From assembly GCA_021208645.1 (NCBI GenBank), contig JAJOJL010000145.1:1-35964 (forward strand): a stretch of DNA of 35,964 nt, read 5' to 3'. Shown here piece by piece: positions 26,798 to 35,947 of the stretch (positions are counted from its first letter, which is position 1; each line of letters starts with the position of its first letter). Source of the DNA: Bacillus sp. (in: firmicutes) (GTDB taxonomy: Bacteria; Bacillota; Bacilli; Bacillales; Salisediminibacteriaceae). The notes beneath the pieces are model-generated. The model worked only from the letters and a program-made list of their open reading frames with translations, ran no database searches and was not told the DNA's origin. The translations under genes were made by a program, and so were the position numbers.

Positions 26798-28141
26798 CAA
26801 TAACCCGCGGTTCATAATATCAATATAATAGGACACGGCTGCATTAGCCAAATGTTCCTCACGGGCCTCCACCATCAGGAGGCCTTTCTTTTCCCATTTA
26901 CTCTTCTCCCGCTTTTTCAGTAGCATTTGCTGCTGGGCCATCGTTTTCACCATTGCCGTTTGCACGTCCACCGGCTCGGACTTCACCTTCTCCGCAAGCA
27001 TTTCATCCTCAATACCAATCATGAAAAACAAATGTCGCTGTCGCAACCTCTGTAAATACTGCAAGGCCATGTCCTCATGAAGAAAGGTGCGCACGTCACT
27101 GAACAACAGTAAGAGACTCCGCTTTTTCTGCAGCGTCTGCAAATAGTTCAACACAGCCCCGTAATTCGATTCTGCTCCATCTACCTCCAAATCAAAGACA
27201 GCATTAAGGATCGTTTGCAAATGCGCCATCCCTTTTGCTGGTGGCACATACACTTTCACTTCCTTGGAGAAAACAATCACCGATACGTAATCACCTTTAT
27301 CTAAGGCAGCAGCAGCAACGGTCAGTGCCGCTTCCAACGACCTTTCGAGACGGTCGCCCTTCTTCAGTTGCGCCCCCATCATTCTGCCGCAGTCAATTAA
27401 ATGGTAATATACTTTCCATGCTCCGGCTCATACTCATTTGTCATTACTTCTTGAAGCTTTGCTGTCTGCCGCCAGTTGATTTTCCGTGGGTCGTCCCCCA
27501 CTACATAATTGCGGATTTTCGCAAACTCGCCGAATCCACTTTTGTACTTCCGGACTTTCGCCCCTTCATACATTAAAAAAACGTTGCGCATCCTCTAAAT
27601 AACTTTTTACGTCAGTTAAATCGGGAATGACCTTTACTTGCGCTTCCAATGTTACGGTAACCTGTTTTTCCCAAAGTCCAAGACTACTTCCATATCGAAA
27701 ATAGAGCTTATCTAACGAGTAGTTACCCCTTACAGGAGCGTTTGTTTCATACTTTACCTCAACAGCACTGCCTCCCTTCACTGTCCCCCCTAAAGGAAAG
27801 GGACGGTGAAAGGTTTGCGGTAGGGAATCCACAAAGCGAAACCGACAAATGTGTGCCGACTGGTTTGCAACCTTCAGCTTTATCTCATAGGATGCGTCCC
27901 GCTCCAGCTCTGGAACCACTTCTCGCTGTATCTGAACCTCCCTCTTCCTTGGTGAAAAAAACAAGTCCAGCAAGCTTGCAGCGATGGCCATCCCATTGAC
28001 AGCAAACACAAACGGCCATGAGAGGTCCAGGAAAATAGCAGCCACGATCAACGCCACCGATAATACTACTAACACAACTAACAGTCTTTTTGTCGGTACA
28101 ATTCCCCTATCGCGGAACAGGAACCGATCCCACCAGTTCAT
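26795..28141 (-). CDS. DUF58 (von Willebrand A-like) protein, MoxR partner (two frameshifts as sequenced)
   Basis: DUF58 proteins pair with MoxR AAA ATPases, which are thought to remodel or mature client proteins. Two N-terminal membrane helices precede a beta-rich region. The DUF58 core is YVVGDDPRKINWRQTAKLQEVMTNEYEPE, and a VWA-like domain begins ITILIDCGRMMGAQLKKGDRL. The DxSxS metal site appears as D-C-G-R-M. Two breaks: one extra base in A7 27575-27581 (repair gives EDAQRFLMYEGAKVRKYK) and one missing in AAA 27399-27401 (repair gives KYITILIDCGRMMG). ATG 28141 lies inside the end of the MoxR gene, so translation is coupled. Repaired length about 448. Last gene of the operon. Confidence 0.87.
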
Positions 28142-29036
28142 TGATGATTTGGTCAACGGTCGCCCCCTCCAATTCCACATGCGGAGATAATTGGATCCGG
28201 TGCCTTAAGGCTGGGCGGGTAACCATTTTTATATCATCTGGTGTCACATAGTCACGCCCTTCTAGATAGGCCCAAGCCCTTGCCGCTTTGCCAATCGAGA
28301 TGGCCGCTCTCGTACTGGCACCAAAACGGATCGCATCTGCGTCCCGTGTTTTTCGCACAATCTCCATTGTATAGTTTAAAACACTATCACTAATCGTTAC
28401 TGCTTCAATTTCTCTTCGAATCCCGACAAACTGATCCATGCTGAGGATTTCCTCTAACGTACTCGTATCGAGTCGATTTTCCAACACTTGTTTCAAGACA
28501 TCCGTTTCTTCCTCCAAGCTCGGGAATTCAATTAACAATTTAAACAAAAACCGGTCCTGCTGTGCTTCTGGCAGAGGATATGTTCCTTCAAATTCAATGG
28601 GATTTTGCGTTGCAACTACAAAAAACACTTCATCAAGGGAATAGGTCTCTCCTTGTATTGTCACTTGTTTTTCTTCCATCGCTTCCAAAAGGGCTGCCTG
28701 TGTTTTCGCAGGGGTACGGTTAATTTCATCAGCCAATAAGACGTTGGTAAAAATGGGCCCCTTTAGTGTTTGAAAAGTATTTTCTTTCATGTTAAAAATC
28801 GTGCTTCCTGTGATATCACTTGGAAGGAGATCTGGCGTGAACTGAATACGGTGAAAGCTTCCCCCTAATAAACCAGCAAGCGTTCGTACCATTTGCGTTT
28901 TACCAGTTCCCGGTACCCCTTCTAACAACACGTGACCACCAGATAATATGGCTGCCAACAGGAGCCGCAAGTTCGTTTTTTGTCCTGAAATTCGTTCTTC
29001 ATAGCGTTCTATTAAGGATGTTAATTCTGATCTCAT
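28107..29036 (-). CDS. MoxR-family AAA ATPase
   Basis: AAA+ ATPase of the MoxR branch, a chaperone-like partner of VWA proteins such as the downstream DUF58. Walker A is GVPGTGKT (about 40-47), Walker B VLLADEINR (about 101-109) and sensor 1 VVATQNPIEFEGTYPLPEAQQDRF. The C-terminal lid domain is present (GASTRAAISIGKAARAWAYLEGR). ATG 29036 overlaps the DUF4350 stop by ATGA, so no separate promoter is expected. 309 residues, normal length and intact. Unlike both its neighbours in this operon, it has no frameshift. Confidence 0.93.
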   Translation of the reverse strand: MRSELTSLIERYEERISGQKTNLRLLLAAILSGGHVLLEGVPGTGKTQMVRTLAGLLGGSFHRIQFTPDLLPSDITGSTIFNMKENTFQTLKGPIFTNVLLADEINRTPAKTQAALLEAMEEKQVTIQGETYSLDEVFFVVATQNPIEFEGTYPLPEAQQDRFLFKLLIEFPSLEEETDVLKQVLENRLDTSTLEEILSMDQFVGIRREIEAVTISDSVLNYTMEIVRKTRDADAIRFGASTRAAISIGKAARAWAYLEGRDYVTPDDIKMVTRPALRHRIQLSPHVELEGATVDQIINELVGSVPVPR

Positions 29037-30194
29037 CCTTCTTCCACCCCTTTTCGAAGTCGGTCTAATTTTTTCGACCATAACAAATATTCCTGTTTAC
29101 TGATTTTATCTTTCCTTAATACGGTCACCAAACCGTCGAGAAACGGTTGTATTTCCTGCTTCGGCATCTTGTGCCATTTCTGTTCTAAAATATCTTGCCT
29201 TTCTTTCCAGCTTTTTTGCATTGGTACACCCCAACGCTCCTGCATGAGTTGTTTCACGTAATCCACTTGTATTCCCAATGCCTCGTGGTAGCCTTTGCCT
29301 CCTGTTCGTAAATACCAGGCTCCTAACGCACGTAAACTTTCATCACTAAAACGGACAAATTCCTCACGTGGCTTGAGGATGGGCCCGAACCGTTTTCCGC
29401 GGTACCAAAGCCATAGGGCAGTGACAACCACTCCTTGCACAAACAAAATAAGAAAGGCCATTGGGTAAATGGTCGTTATGGAAGGGGAGCCCCCATGAAT
29501 ATACTCATCAAAGTATATGGTTCCCGCCTCATCCCCAATGCCAGCCTCCACTAACATTAAGGCTAGGGAAAGATGATCCTCCTCCAAAATCATGCTATTA
29601 ACAAACCAATCCGGTGAATTGGCGACGATGAGGGTACCTTCGCCAACAGTCCGTTTCAAGGCGATTGCCCCGAGGCTGTCTGTAAGAAGAGAGCGATCAT
29701 TTGGCTCCTGTTGAATCCGGACGTTTGATCGAAATTGCCCCTGATAGCCTTCCCCTTCCATGGTTTCCATTGATAGGGTACCTTCTTCCAACTCCCCAGG
29801 TCCTGTGAACTCCACTCTTACATCTAACATGCCGATGGGATTATCGCTGACCAACAAGATCGTATTCCCTGATTCCATAAATTCTTTATAGGCTGACATT
29901 TCTGTTTCCGTCGGTACGAAGGATGGCTCCATCATAATTAGTAAATGGCCGCCACCATCTCCACCCTGTGGCAGGAACTGCGGCTCGTTGGACCAACGAT
30001 CAACAGAAATCGAATATTCTTCCTCTAAATATGTATAAATCCCTTTTAACCCTGAAGGAGACGGAGAATGGGAAACATACGGTGGATAAGGCTGGGCTTG
30101 ATGACTGGCAAGGCCTAAATAACTGACGACGAAAAATAGCAATAATACAACCAGTAAACAGCCACGTCCACGGATTTAATAATCGTTTTTTCAA
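29033..30194 (-). CDS. DUF4350 membrane protein (one frameshift as sequenced)
   Basis: Function unknown; DUF4350 proteins belong to the MoxR/DUF58/DUF4129 cluster. An N-terminal helix is followed by the DUF4350 domain: SPSGLKGIYTYLEEEYSISV, then MMEPSFVPTETEMSAYKEFMESGNTILLVSDN-like strands that resemble a glutamine-amidotransferase fold. A second helix (MAFLILFVQGVVVTALWLWY) and a cytoplasmic tail of about 120 residues end it. The TTG start at 30194 (MKKRLLNPWTWLFT) lies behind AAAGGAG and GGGG. One extra base at CC 30151-30152 breaks the frame right after FT; removing it gives LFTVVLLLFFVVSYLG. Repaired length about 386. Confidence 0.83.
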
Positions 30195-30213
30195 AACTTA
30201 CCCCATCTCCTTT

Positions 30214-30846
30214 CTATGGCGCTTCCTTCATAGTTTCATTTTCTTTTAGCCACTTTTTCGTTTCCTGCAAATAATGTTCGTATTCTTCCTGCTTTACTTT
30301 CCGTTTACCGTAAGTAGCTTGGTCAAACAAGAGAACAAATGCATAGAAAAACTCAGCACTAGCTTTGTTCACTTCTTTTAGTTCCTCATAATACTCCCAG
30401 TTCGTTTTCCAAATTCTCGCTTCCAACCATTTAATTTCATGAAAATAGAGAAGTAATCCTAAAAATAAATGTCTTGTGGCGGCCGTATAATTTTCAAGCT
30501 CTTCCTGACGCTCCGCTTCCTTTAAATGCTCGTGGTACGTCCACTCCAATTCATTCACCTGTAAAGGCTTTTGATCCCGAAAGGTGTGGCGGCGTTTTGC
30601 ATTTTTCCCGATCATAACAAAGTTCACGATTAAGAGGGCAATAATGGCAAGAATCACCAATACAAACACAAACCCTGAAACACCACCAGAACCGCTAAAT
30701 GCAGGGAATAACCTCCCTATTAATTCAGCAAGCCATGCCTCTATCCAAGCTATTGCTCTTTCTAGCAAACTAGCAGAATCGTCATAATACACCTGGTATT
30801 CCCGACCACTCAGTATTTCTTCCATCTTCTCCCGATCTGCTGCCAT
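30214..30846 (-). CDS. DUF4129 membrane protein
   Basis: Function unknown. One membrane helix (VSGFVFVLVILAIIALLIVNFVMIG, about 60-82) separates a short extracytoplasmic N-terminus from a cytoplasmic DUF4129 domain. That domain contains AERQEELENYTAATRHLFLGLLLYF and WEYYEEL, in which the Y-x-x-A-x-R-x-L-F core is typical. I take ATG 30846 with AAGGTGAT upstream; GTG 30858 overlaps that site. About 210 residues. It is 19 nt from DUF4350 and belongs to the same operon. Confidence 0.85.
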   Translation of the reverse strand: MAADREKMEEILSGREYQVYYDDSASLLERAIAWIEAWLAELIGRLFPAFSGSGGVSGFVFVLVILAIIALLIVNFVMIGKNAKRRHTFRDQKPLQVNELEWTYHEHLKEAERQEELENYTAATRHLFLGLLLYFHEIKWLEARIWKTNWEYYEELKEVNKASAEFFYAFVLLFDQATYGKRKVKQEEYEHYLQETKKWLKENETMKEAP

Positions 30847-30886
30847 TCTGTCTATCACCTTGCTTTCGTTTAAGGACTACTGAACA

Positions 30887-30916
30887 GAAAAGGGGCGTAT
30901 TATCTCTGCCCCTTTC
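30887..30916 (-). terminator. Hairpin between the DUF975-like and DUF4129 genes
   Basis: AAAGGGGC (30889-30896) pairs with GCCCCTTT (30908-30915). On the minus strand TTTTCTGTT follows. It could partly terminate after the first gene and set the ratio of upstream to downstream products in the operon. Confidence 0.55.
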
Positions 30917-30945
30917 TTCCATCACACCTTACCATTTAGTTGCAA

Positions 30946-31884
30946 TTATTGATTTTTTCCAGAAAAATCATTTCCCCCATGATACTCATCAATCATGTCC
31001 TTAATATCATCTGCGCTGTTTCTTGCTTTCAAGTCAAAAAACATGACTGCATAGGCAACGGAAAAGATCATTGTAGTAAACAAGAGAACAAGGTTGTTAA
31101 TGGTAAGGAACAGTACGCTATTCCCAAGGAGTACTCCGAATGTCATTTCTACTGCAAAACTGATGGCTCCGATAATTAGGGAGAATACAATGTATAGACC
31201 AAACAGTCTCCACGTATGACCTTTGGACAGCTGCCAGCTTCTAGAAATCCCTGGAGAAATATGGTCAAGGACAACAGAAGCAAAATAGAAGCTCCATCTT
31301 GTAAACAAGAGGCCGATCCCTAAGAATCCTCCTGCAACCACGATAAACATAAATAGAATCATAAACCCAATGTTGTCACTTGTTCCACCCATGAAACCAG
31401 ACATGGTAATGATGATTACGAATCCAATTATTATCCCAATAAAGATCAAGAAAACTACAATATTACTTCCTAGAATTGGCCAAAACCTTGAAAATGCTTG
31501 TTTAATCACAGATCCGGCTGTGTATTCTTCGTTTTTTCTAACATGGTTTAAGGCTACAAGTACTGCCGCACTTGCAATTGGGAATATAAGTAATGACACT
31601 AACCCTAGCAAAATCAGCCATATTTCTCCTATTAAACTAGTAGATGCGATTGGATCCGTTTCTTCAAAACTATTAATAATTTGTTCCAACCAGGATCCAC
31701 CGCCGCTCATCTCTCGGAAAAAGCTAATTCCTGATAAATAATAAATAAGTGCCTCTAGAAGAAAAATCGGCCCCATCAAAATGAGAAAAATCTTAATAAA
31801 ACTAGTAAAATGCTGCTTGCTCAGTTGAAACGTGTGATCCAATATTTCTCCAAATCCTTTTGGCTTATTTAAACTCCTGGCCAC
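30946..31884 (-). CDS. Multi-pass membrane protein, DUF975 / GPD-membrane-domain-like
   Basis: Function unknown. About 312 residues with six or seven helices. The N-terminal motif GFGEILDHTFQLSKQHFTSFIKIFLIL and the later SRSWQLSKGHTWRLFGLYIVF are the usual marks of the membrane domain related to glycerophosphodiester phosphodiesterase membrane regions. The start is GTG 31884 with GGGGGT 6-7 nt upstream; the ATG two bases before is out of frame. It is the first gene of the run ending in MoxR-DUF58, separated from DUF4129 by 99 nt that include a hairpin. Confidence 0.75.
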   Translation of the reverse strand: MARSLNKPKGFGEILDHTFQLSKQHFTSFIKIFLILMGPIFLLEALIYYLSGISFFREMSGGGSWLEQIINSFEETDPIASTSLIGEIWLILLGLVSLLIFPIASAAVLVALNHVRKNEEYTAGSVIKQAFSRFWPILGSNIVVFLIFIGIIIGFVIIITMSGFMGGTSDNIGFMILFMFIVVAGGFLGIGLLFTRWSFYFASVVLDHISPGISRSWQLSKGHTWRLFGLYIVFSLIIGAISFAVEMTFGVLLGNSVLFLTINNLVLLFTTMIFSVAYAVMFFDLKARNSADDIKDMIDEYHGGNDFSGKNQ

Positions 31885-32012
31885 ATTATTACCCCCAATT
31901 TTTATTGATCAAATTTTCTAAGTATACTGCCCATTTTAACACTAATTAGTAAAAATTTGAAATTGTAGTGTTGAATTTTGGAAGGAACTTGGACTTTTTC
32001 TGCAGCACGTAG

Positions 32013-32140
32013 TTTAGAATGAGTATCAACAGCAGGATTATTGTTAGTTTTGGCATGATTATCATCGAAAACGGCAAGATTTCACCTCATTTCGGCAGGA
32101 TTTACGCTGAAAACGGCACGTTTTGGTAAATAACTGGAAA
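32013..32140 (-). repeat. 128-bp intergenic repeat, copy C (inverted, diverged)
   Basis: Read on the minus strand it begins TTTCCAGTTA, continues CGTGCCGTTTT and several AATCNTGCCGAAA units, and ends CTGTTGATACTCATTCTAA. This is the same order and length as copies A and B. It lies between the DUF975-like gene and the metallophosphoesterase. The remainder of 31885-32159 holds no gene and must carry the operon promoter, which I cannot pinpoint. Confidence 0.75.
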
Positions 32141-32159
32141 CCTCTTGTGGATTAAACAC

Positions 32160-33269
32160 CTATTTTTTGGAAAAAAATATTCTCAATCCAAGAGCATTTA
32201 TTAAGTTAACACGTAAAAGGGTAACTTCCGATCGGGTGCCAATCCTTAAAGGTGGTCCCCATGTGCCAAATCCAGAGGTGACAATGGAGTGAAAATCCCC
32301 TTCTTGGAAATGACCATAATCATTGTCAAATAGCCGAGCCGTTACATAGTTACCTGGAAATACTTGTCCCCTGTGCGTGTGTCCCGAGAGAATCAAGTCC
32401 ACACCTTGTTGATTTGCCTCTGCAATTTCAGAAGGTTGATGATCGAGCATCACTATAGGAAGGATTGGATCCAGATCACGGATAAGGTTACTAATGGGAG
32501 CCCTCCCTCTGTCATGGCGATCCTTCCGTCCTGTTATATAAAATAAATCATTAACATTAACTGTTTCATCCATTAGTACTATTACACCAGATTGTTCTAG
32601 AGCCTGAACAATTAGGTGAAGCTGATTACCATAGTATTCATGATTTCCTACAGCTGCATAAAACCCTAAGGGAGCCGCCAGTTGTTCCATGAGGTCGTCC
32701 ATATTTCTAGCTAAATAAGGATCTACATAATCCTCAATAATATCTCCACCTAAGAGTATGAGGTCCGGCTCTTGTTCATGGACAATGGAGACAAAACGGC
32801 GGAGATGATTTTTTCCCACCACATCTCCTAAATGAAGATCGGCGGCAAATAAGATTTTTACCTCTGTTTCTTCCCCTTCCGTTTGCAATTCAATGTTGTA
32901 TTCCATCACAACAGGGCTCCAAGCCTTATAGGAGCCTATTCCAAGAATGCCAGCAAAGAAGATGAGTACAGCAGTACCAATCCAAAAGCCCCCTCGCTTT
33001 TTCAGCAAAAGTACAAGGATATTAGCCAATGGCAAGATAATCAGACTATAACCAAAAATTGCAAGCCAATAACTGCCTATTAGAGACAGAAAGTTTAAGT
33101 GGGTAAAGCGTCCTATCATATAAGAGAGGGATAAGAAAAGAAAGATTGCTATGTATGTTTTCTTATAGTTTCGAAGTGGGGTGGTTTTCAGCCATACCCA
33201 GCCGTTGTAGCCGATGTAGATATTTACTATCGAAAAAAAGAGAAGAAATAGAATAAAGTAGCCTGTCAT
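32160..33269 (-). CDS. Membrane-anchored metallophosphoesterase (YkuE/YaeI-like)
   Basis: Calcineurin-like two-metal phosphoesterase. The metal motifs are all present: FAADLHLG (DxH, near 142), LLGGDII (GD), VGNHEYY (GNH-E), and LSGHTHRGQVFPG (GHTHxGQ). About 120 N-terminal residues form four membrane helices, placing the catalytic domain at the membrane, as in YaeI/YkuE-type enzymes that act on lipid-linked substrates. The substrate is not evident. The ATG at 33269 follows AAGGATGG by 9 nt. 369 residues, full length and in frame. Monocistronic as far as can be seen. Confidence 0.92.
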   Translation of the reverse strand: MTGYFILFLLFFSIVNIYIGYNGWVWLKTTPLRNYKKTYIAIFLFLSLSYMIGRFTHLNFLSLIGSYWLAIFGYSLIILPLANILVLLLKKRGGFWIGTAVLIFFAGILGIGSYKAWSPVVMEYNIELQTEGEETEVKILFAADLHLGDVVGKNHLRRFVSIVHEQEPDLILLGGDIIEDYVDPYLARNMDDLMEQLAAPLGFYAAVGNHEYYGNQLHLIVQALEQSGVIVLMDETVNVNDLFYITGRKDRHDRGRAPISNLIRDLDPILPIVMLDHQPSEIAEANQQGVDLILSGHTHRGQVFPGNYVTARLFDNDYGHFQEGDFHSIVTSGFGTWGPPLRIGTRSEVTLLRVNLINALGLRIFFSKK

Positions 33270-33373
33270 TTCGTTGAACCATCCTTATTAAGATAGACTT
33301 ATATATCACAGACTACATTATTCCCGGAAGTGACTATTTCATTCTTTCATATGTAAAGGAACATATCGTTGCT

Positions 33374-34021
33374 TCAACCCTCCAAACACTCTTCGACGGC
33401 TATCTTTTTGGCAAGCTCATAGTCTTCCAATGTATCAATATCAAAACATATGAATGGGTCGTTTACGGGGATCTTCTCCACTCCCCCTGGTAAACGTATC
33501 AATACGCTTTTTCCCCCACCATCACCAATATTTAATGGGAATTCAAATGAATTAACATTCCCCATGAAAACAGGATGACCTAGGTTCCCTTGATAAAAAG
33601 GGCGAACTGCAAACGGTGCCTCCTCCACTTCTAGTCGAGAAACGCCCCTACTCCAAACTTTCCACGCTGAAGTTTTTCCAACAAATGGTTGATCGCTCAA
33701 AAATATCATTACACCTTCGGAACCTCCATGGCACGCTGCTTCCAATCCTTTTTTTAATGAAGTACCTTGTCCTTCCCTGTACTGACGGTTATAAATCCAC
33801 ACAACCCTCGAATCAGTTAATTTAGTGGAGATGGCAGTTTTTATTTTTTCCCTTTCATAACCAACGACAATATATATATTCTGAAAAGGGAAGCTTTCTA
33901 GCTTTGCTAAGGCTATTTCAAGTAAATGTCGGTTATTCAGTTCTAATAATTGTTTCAACTGCCCCATGCGTGTGCCCATACCCGCTGCCAAAATTACTGC
34001 CGCTACTGGAGGGTTAACCAT
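33374..34021 (-). CDS. MocA/PucB-like molybdenum-cofactor nucleotidyltransferase
   Basis: Predicted CTP (or GTP):molybdopterin nucleotidyltransferase that finishes the cofactor for molybdenum hydroxylases such as xanthine dehydrogenase. The N-terminal nucleotide motif is AAVILAAGMGTRMGQLKQLL, followed by NRQYREGQGTSLKKGLEA, VMIFLSDQPFV and GNLGHPVFMG, all typical of the MobA-like MocA group. The start is ATG 34021 with AAGGAG 7 nt upstream; it overlaps the XdhC-like stop by 8 nt. About 215 residues. In Bacillus subtilis the pucA-pucB pair has this order. No dehydrogenase subunit gene is inside the window. Confidence 0.88.
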   Translation of the reverse strand: MVNPPVAAVILAAGMGTRMGQLKQLLELNNRHLLEIALAKLESFPFQNIYIVVGYEREKIKTAISTKLTDSRVVWIYNRQYREGQGTSLKKGLEAACHGGSEGVMIFLSDQPFVGKTSAWKVWSRGVSRLEVEEAPFAVRPFYQGNLGHPVFMGNVNSFEFPLNIGDGGGKSVLIRLPGGVEKIPVNDPFICFDIDTLEDYELAKKIAVEECLEG

Positions 34022-35102
34022 TAATATTCTCCTTGGCATATTGTTGCTTCCTCTTCTTTTTCTGCCGATAATGATATTTTTCTTGATTTCTAACTTTAAT
34101 GAGCTCTCCTATTATACTAACGGCAATTTCTTCTGGAGTTTCCCCATGAATATTCATTCCAGCAGGGGAATGAAGCCACTCCGGAATTTCCACCTCACCA
34201 ACAATCCTTTTTGTCCGCTCACGGGGTCCTAAAATGGCAACATACTTCGGGGGAACTTTTAAGTCCAAAATATGATTTATGATACCTTTGTCTTTCTGAA
34301 AATCATGAGTCATTATCACCACAAAACCATGACTAGGTAGGATAGTTTCCTCCAAAAATTCGCAAGGATGCTGGACAAACAAGTCCTTCGCCCTCGGGAA
34401 AAAAGCTACATCGCATCTTTCTTCACGAGGGTCAATAACAATTGGTGAAAAGGAGAGGTTTGCTGCCATGTCAACCAACGGCTCCACATCCCGCCCTGCA
34501 CCGAAGATAAACAGAGAATCTGGCCCCTCAATTTTTTCTATCAAAAAACATTCCCCTCCCTCTGTCGCTGTTACGAGTTTTAAACTACACCCTCTTTCAT
34601 TTGTAAAATTCAACAACGCTTGCTGTAACTTCCCATCCTGGAGTCTTGCTACAGCTTGTTTAACATCTTTTTCTTCCAACACCCAATATGGTACATTCGA
34701 CGTTTCATTCATTTTTCTTACTGAAATTACTGAACTTCCTTGCTGTAAAGCTTTATCAATTGTTTTTATGTAAATGTCGCTCCATTGAAGTGGTTCAACA
34801 AATAATGTTACCATCCCGTTACAGCCTGCTCCTCGTCCCCAACCGCTGTCTTCCTCATCCAACAAGTTATAAGAAATTTGCTTTGTCATACCTGTTGCTA
34901 TTACTTCATTTGCATGATACTTTAAATCCTCTTCTAAACACCCACCACTAACCAAACCAAAACTTTCACCACTACTGGAAAACAACATTTTTGCCCCTTC
35001 ATGTCGGTATGCAGAGCCTTCCACTTGAATTACGGTCGCTATGGCAAATGTCTGCTCGGGATTTCCTTTGATTATTTGACAATAATTGTATAGGTCCTTC
35101 AT
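34014..35102 (-). CDS. XdhC/CoxI-family (PucA-like) molybdo-enzyme maturation factor
   Basis: Binds molybdenum cofactor, helps its sulfuration and inserts it into xanthine dehydrogenase-type enzymes. The N-terminal XdhC domain shows FAIATVIQVEGSAYRHEGAKML and SGGCLEEDL. The C-terminal Rossmann domain shows LFIFGAGRDVEPLVDMAANL, VVIMTHDFQKD and LHSPAGMNIHGETPEEIAVSI. The start is ATG 35102 with GGAGGGGG 6 nt upstream; earlier in-frame ATGs have no site. About 362 residues. It overlaps the MocA-like gene, so the two are coupled. An inverted repeat at 35130-35149 may be an operator. Confidence 0.9.
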   Translation of the reverse strand: MKDLYNYCQIIKGNPEQTFAIATVIQVEGSAYRHEGAKMLFSSSGESFGLVSGGCLEEDLKYHANEVIATGMTKQISYNLLDEEDSGWGRGAGCNGMVTLFVEPLQWSDIYIKTIDKALQQGSSVISVRKMNETSNVPYWVLEEKDVKQAVARLQDGKLQQALLNFTNERGCSLKLVTATEGGECFLIEKIEGPDSLFIFGAGRDVEPLVDMAANLSFSPIVIDPREERCDVAFFPRAKDLFVQHPCEFLEETILPSHGFVVIMTHDFQKDKGIINHILDLKVPPKYVAILGPRERTKRIVGEVEIPEWLHSPAGMNIHGETPEEIAVSIIGELIKVRNQEKYHYRQKKKRKQQYAKENING

Positions 35103-35129
35103 GCCGAACCCCCTCCTCTTTTTCATATG

Positions 35130-35149
35130 TATGCTGTTATACAGACATA
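35130..35149. promoter_or_regulatory. Inverted repeat upstream of the XdhC-like gene
   Basis: TATGCTGT-TAT-ACAGACATA is an interrupted palindrome with one bulged base, 28 nt before the XdhC-like start. A regulatory protein site is possible; none is identified. Confidence 0.3.
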
Positions 35150-35169
35150 ACATGAGTTGAGAGAGAAAA

Positions 35170-35224
35170 AAGCATCGAGGTTTAGTTCTTAAAAAAAGCG
35201 AAATATCATTTAAAAAGATGCTTA
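35170..35224 (-). terminator. Possible attenuator-like hairpin in the XdhC leader
   Basis: On the minus strand AAGCATC pairs with GATGCTT across a loop of about 41 nt, followed by TTTTCTCTC. The long loop makes this weak. Confidence 0.3.
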
Positions 35225-35239
35225 GCTTAGTTAACTAAT

Positions 35240-35271
35240 AATGGCTCATCCAAATAATCGGATAAGCCATT
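35240..35271 (-). terminator. Terminator of the HExxH gene
   Basis: AATGGCTCATCC (35240-35251) pairs with GGATAAGCCATT (35260-35271) with one mismatch. It lies 12 nt after the stop codon of the minus-strand gene. The U tail on that strand is poor (ATTATTAG). Confidence 0.55.
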
Positions 35272-35282
35272 TTTATACATAT

Positions 35283-35947
35283 CTAGATAATTCCCTCTAC
35301 CGTGTTTGCACCAGTCGACCTGAGAGTGTAGGTATGTTCATCAAATAGTATTTTTGCAAAGGCACGGAGTTCCTCATAATTGATTCCTTTCCATTTCTCT
35401 AGTTGTTTTTCCACTTCTGTCGAGAAAAAATGATTAGAGAAACGCTCAAGAATAATAAAAGCTGAATAGTTATGGGGGTTAGGTATATTTACAGCTTGAA
35501 CGAGAAGTTTCTCCAAAAAATCATAATTAGAGTAAAAGTAAAGCTCTGTAAGCTTTGCACGATACTCTAAGTCTGCTCCCGTTAATTTTGGAAATTGTTT
35601 ATAGTCATTGTAATGTTGTGCTTCATGTTTGAGAAAGGATACAAGAAACGGATCTGTCTCTAACTTGTCGCGATAATTGGGTAGAATACAGTATAATGCA
35701 TCTTTTTCAGCCCAACCGCCTGCATAAACTTCACCAAATGTTGCAAAGTGAAGCCAACTCAACATAAGAAAATCGTCTAAAAAATTTACCTGAACCTCTT
35801 CAGTCGTATCAAGTAATTCAACATGATGCATTTTTTTATCTGACTTTTTCCAAATGAATGGTCCATAATGGGGAGGGACTCTGCCCCCTAAAAAGAAATA
35901 TTTTTTCTCGTTAAATATTGCTTTTAAGTTTCCTCGGCGGTAGACAT
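35283..35947 (-). CDS. Unrecognised HExxH (zinc-peptidase-like) protein (one frameshift as sequenced)
   Basis: I cannot name the family. The protein has FLKHEAQHYNDYKQFPKL, an HExxH zinc motif, followed by DLEYRAKLTELYF, where a downstream Glu could be the third ligand as in gluzincins. There is no signal peptide or membrane helix. An intact frame starts at 35831, but translation upstream continues sensibly. ATG 35947 with AAAGGG upstream reads MSTAEET, and adding one base at 35926-35927 joins it through LKAIFNEKKYFF and GGRVPPHYGPFIWKKSDKK to the known frame. Repaired length about 222. Proteolysis is inferred only from the motif. Confidence 0.6.
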
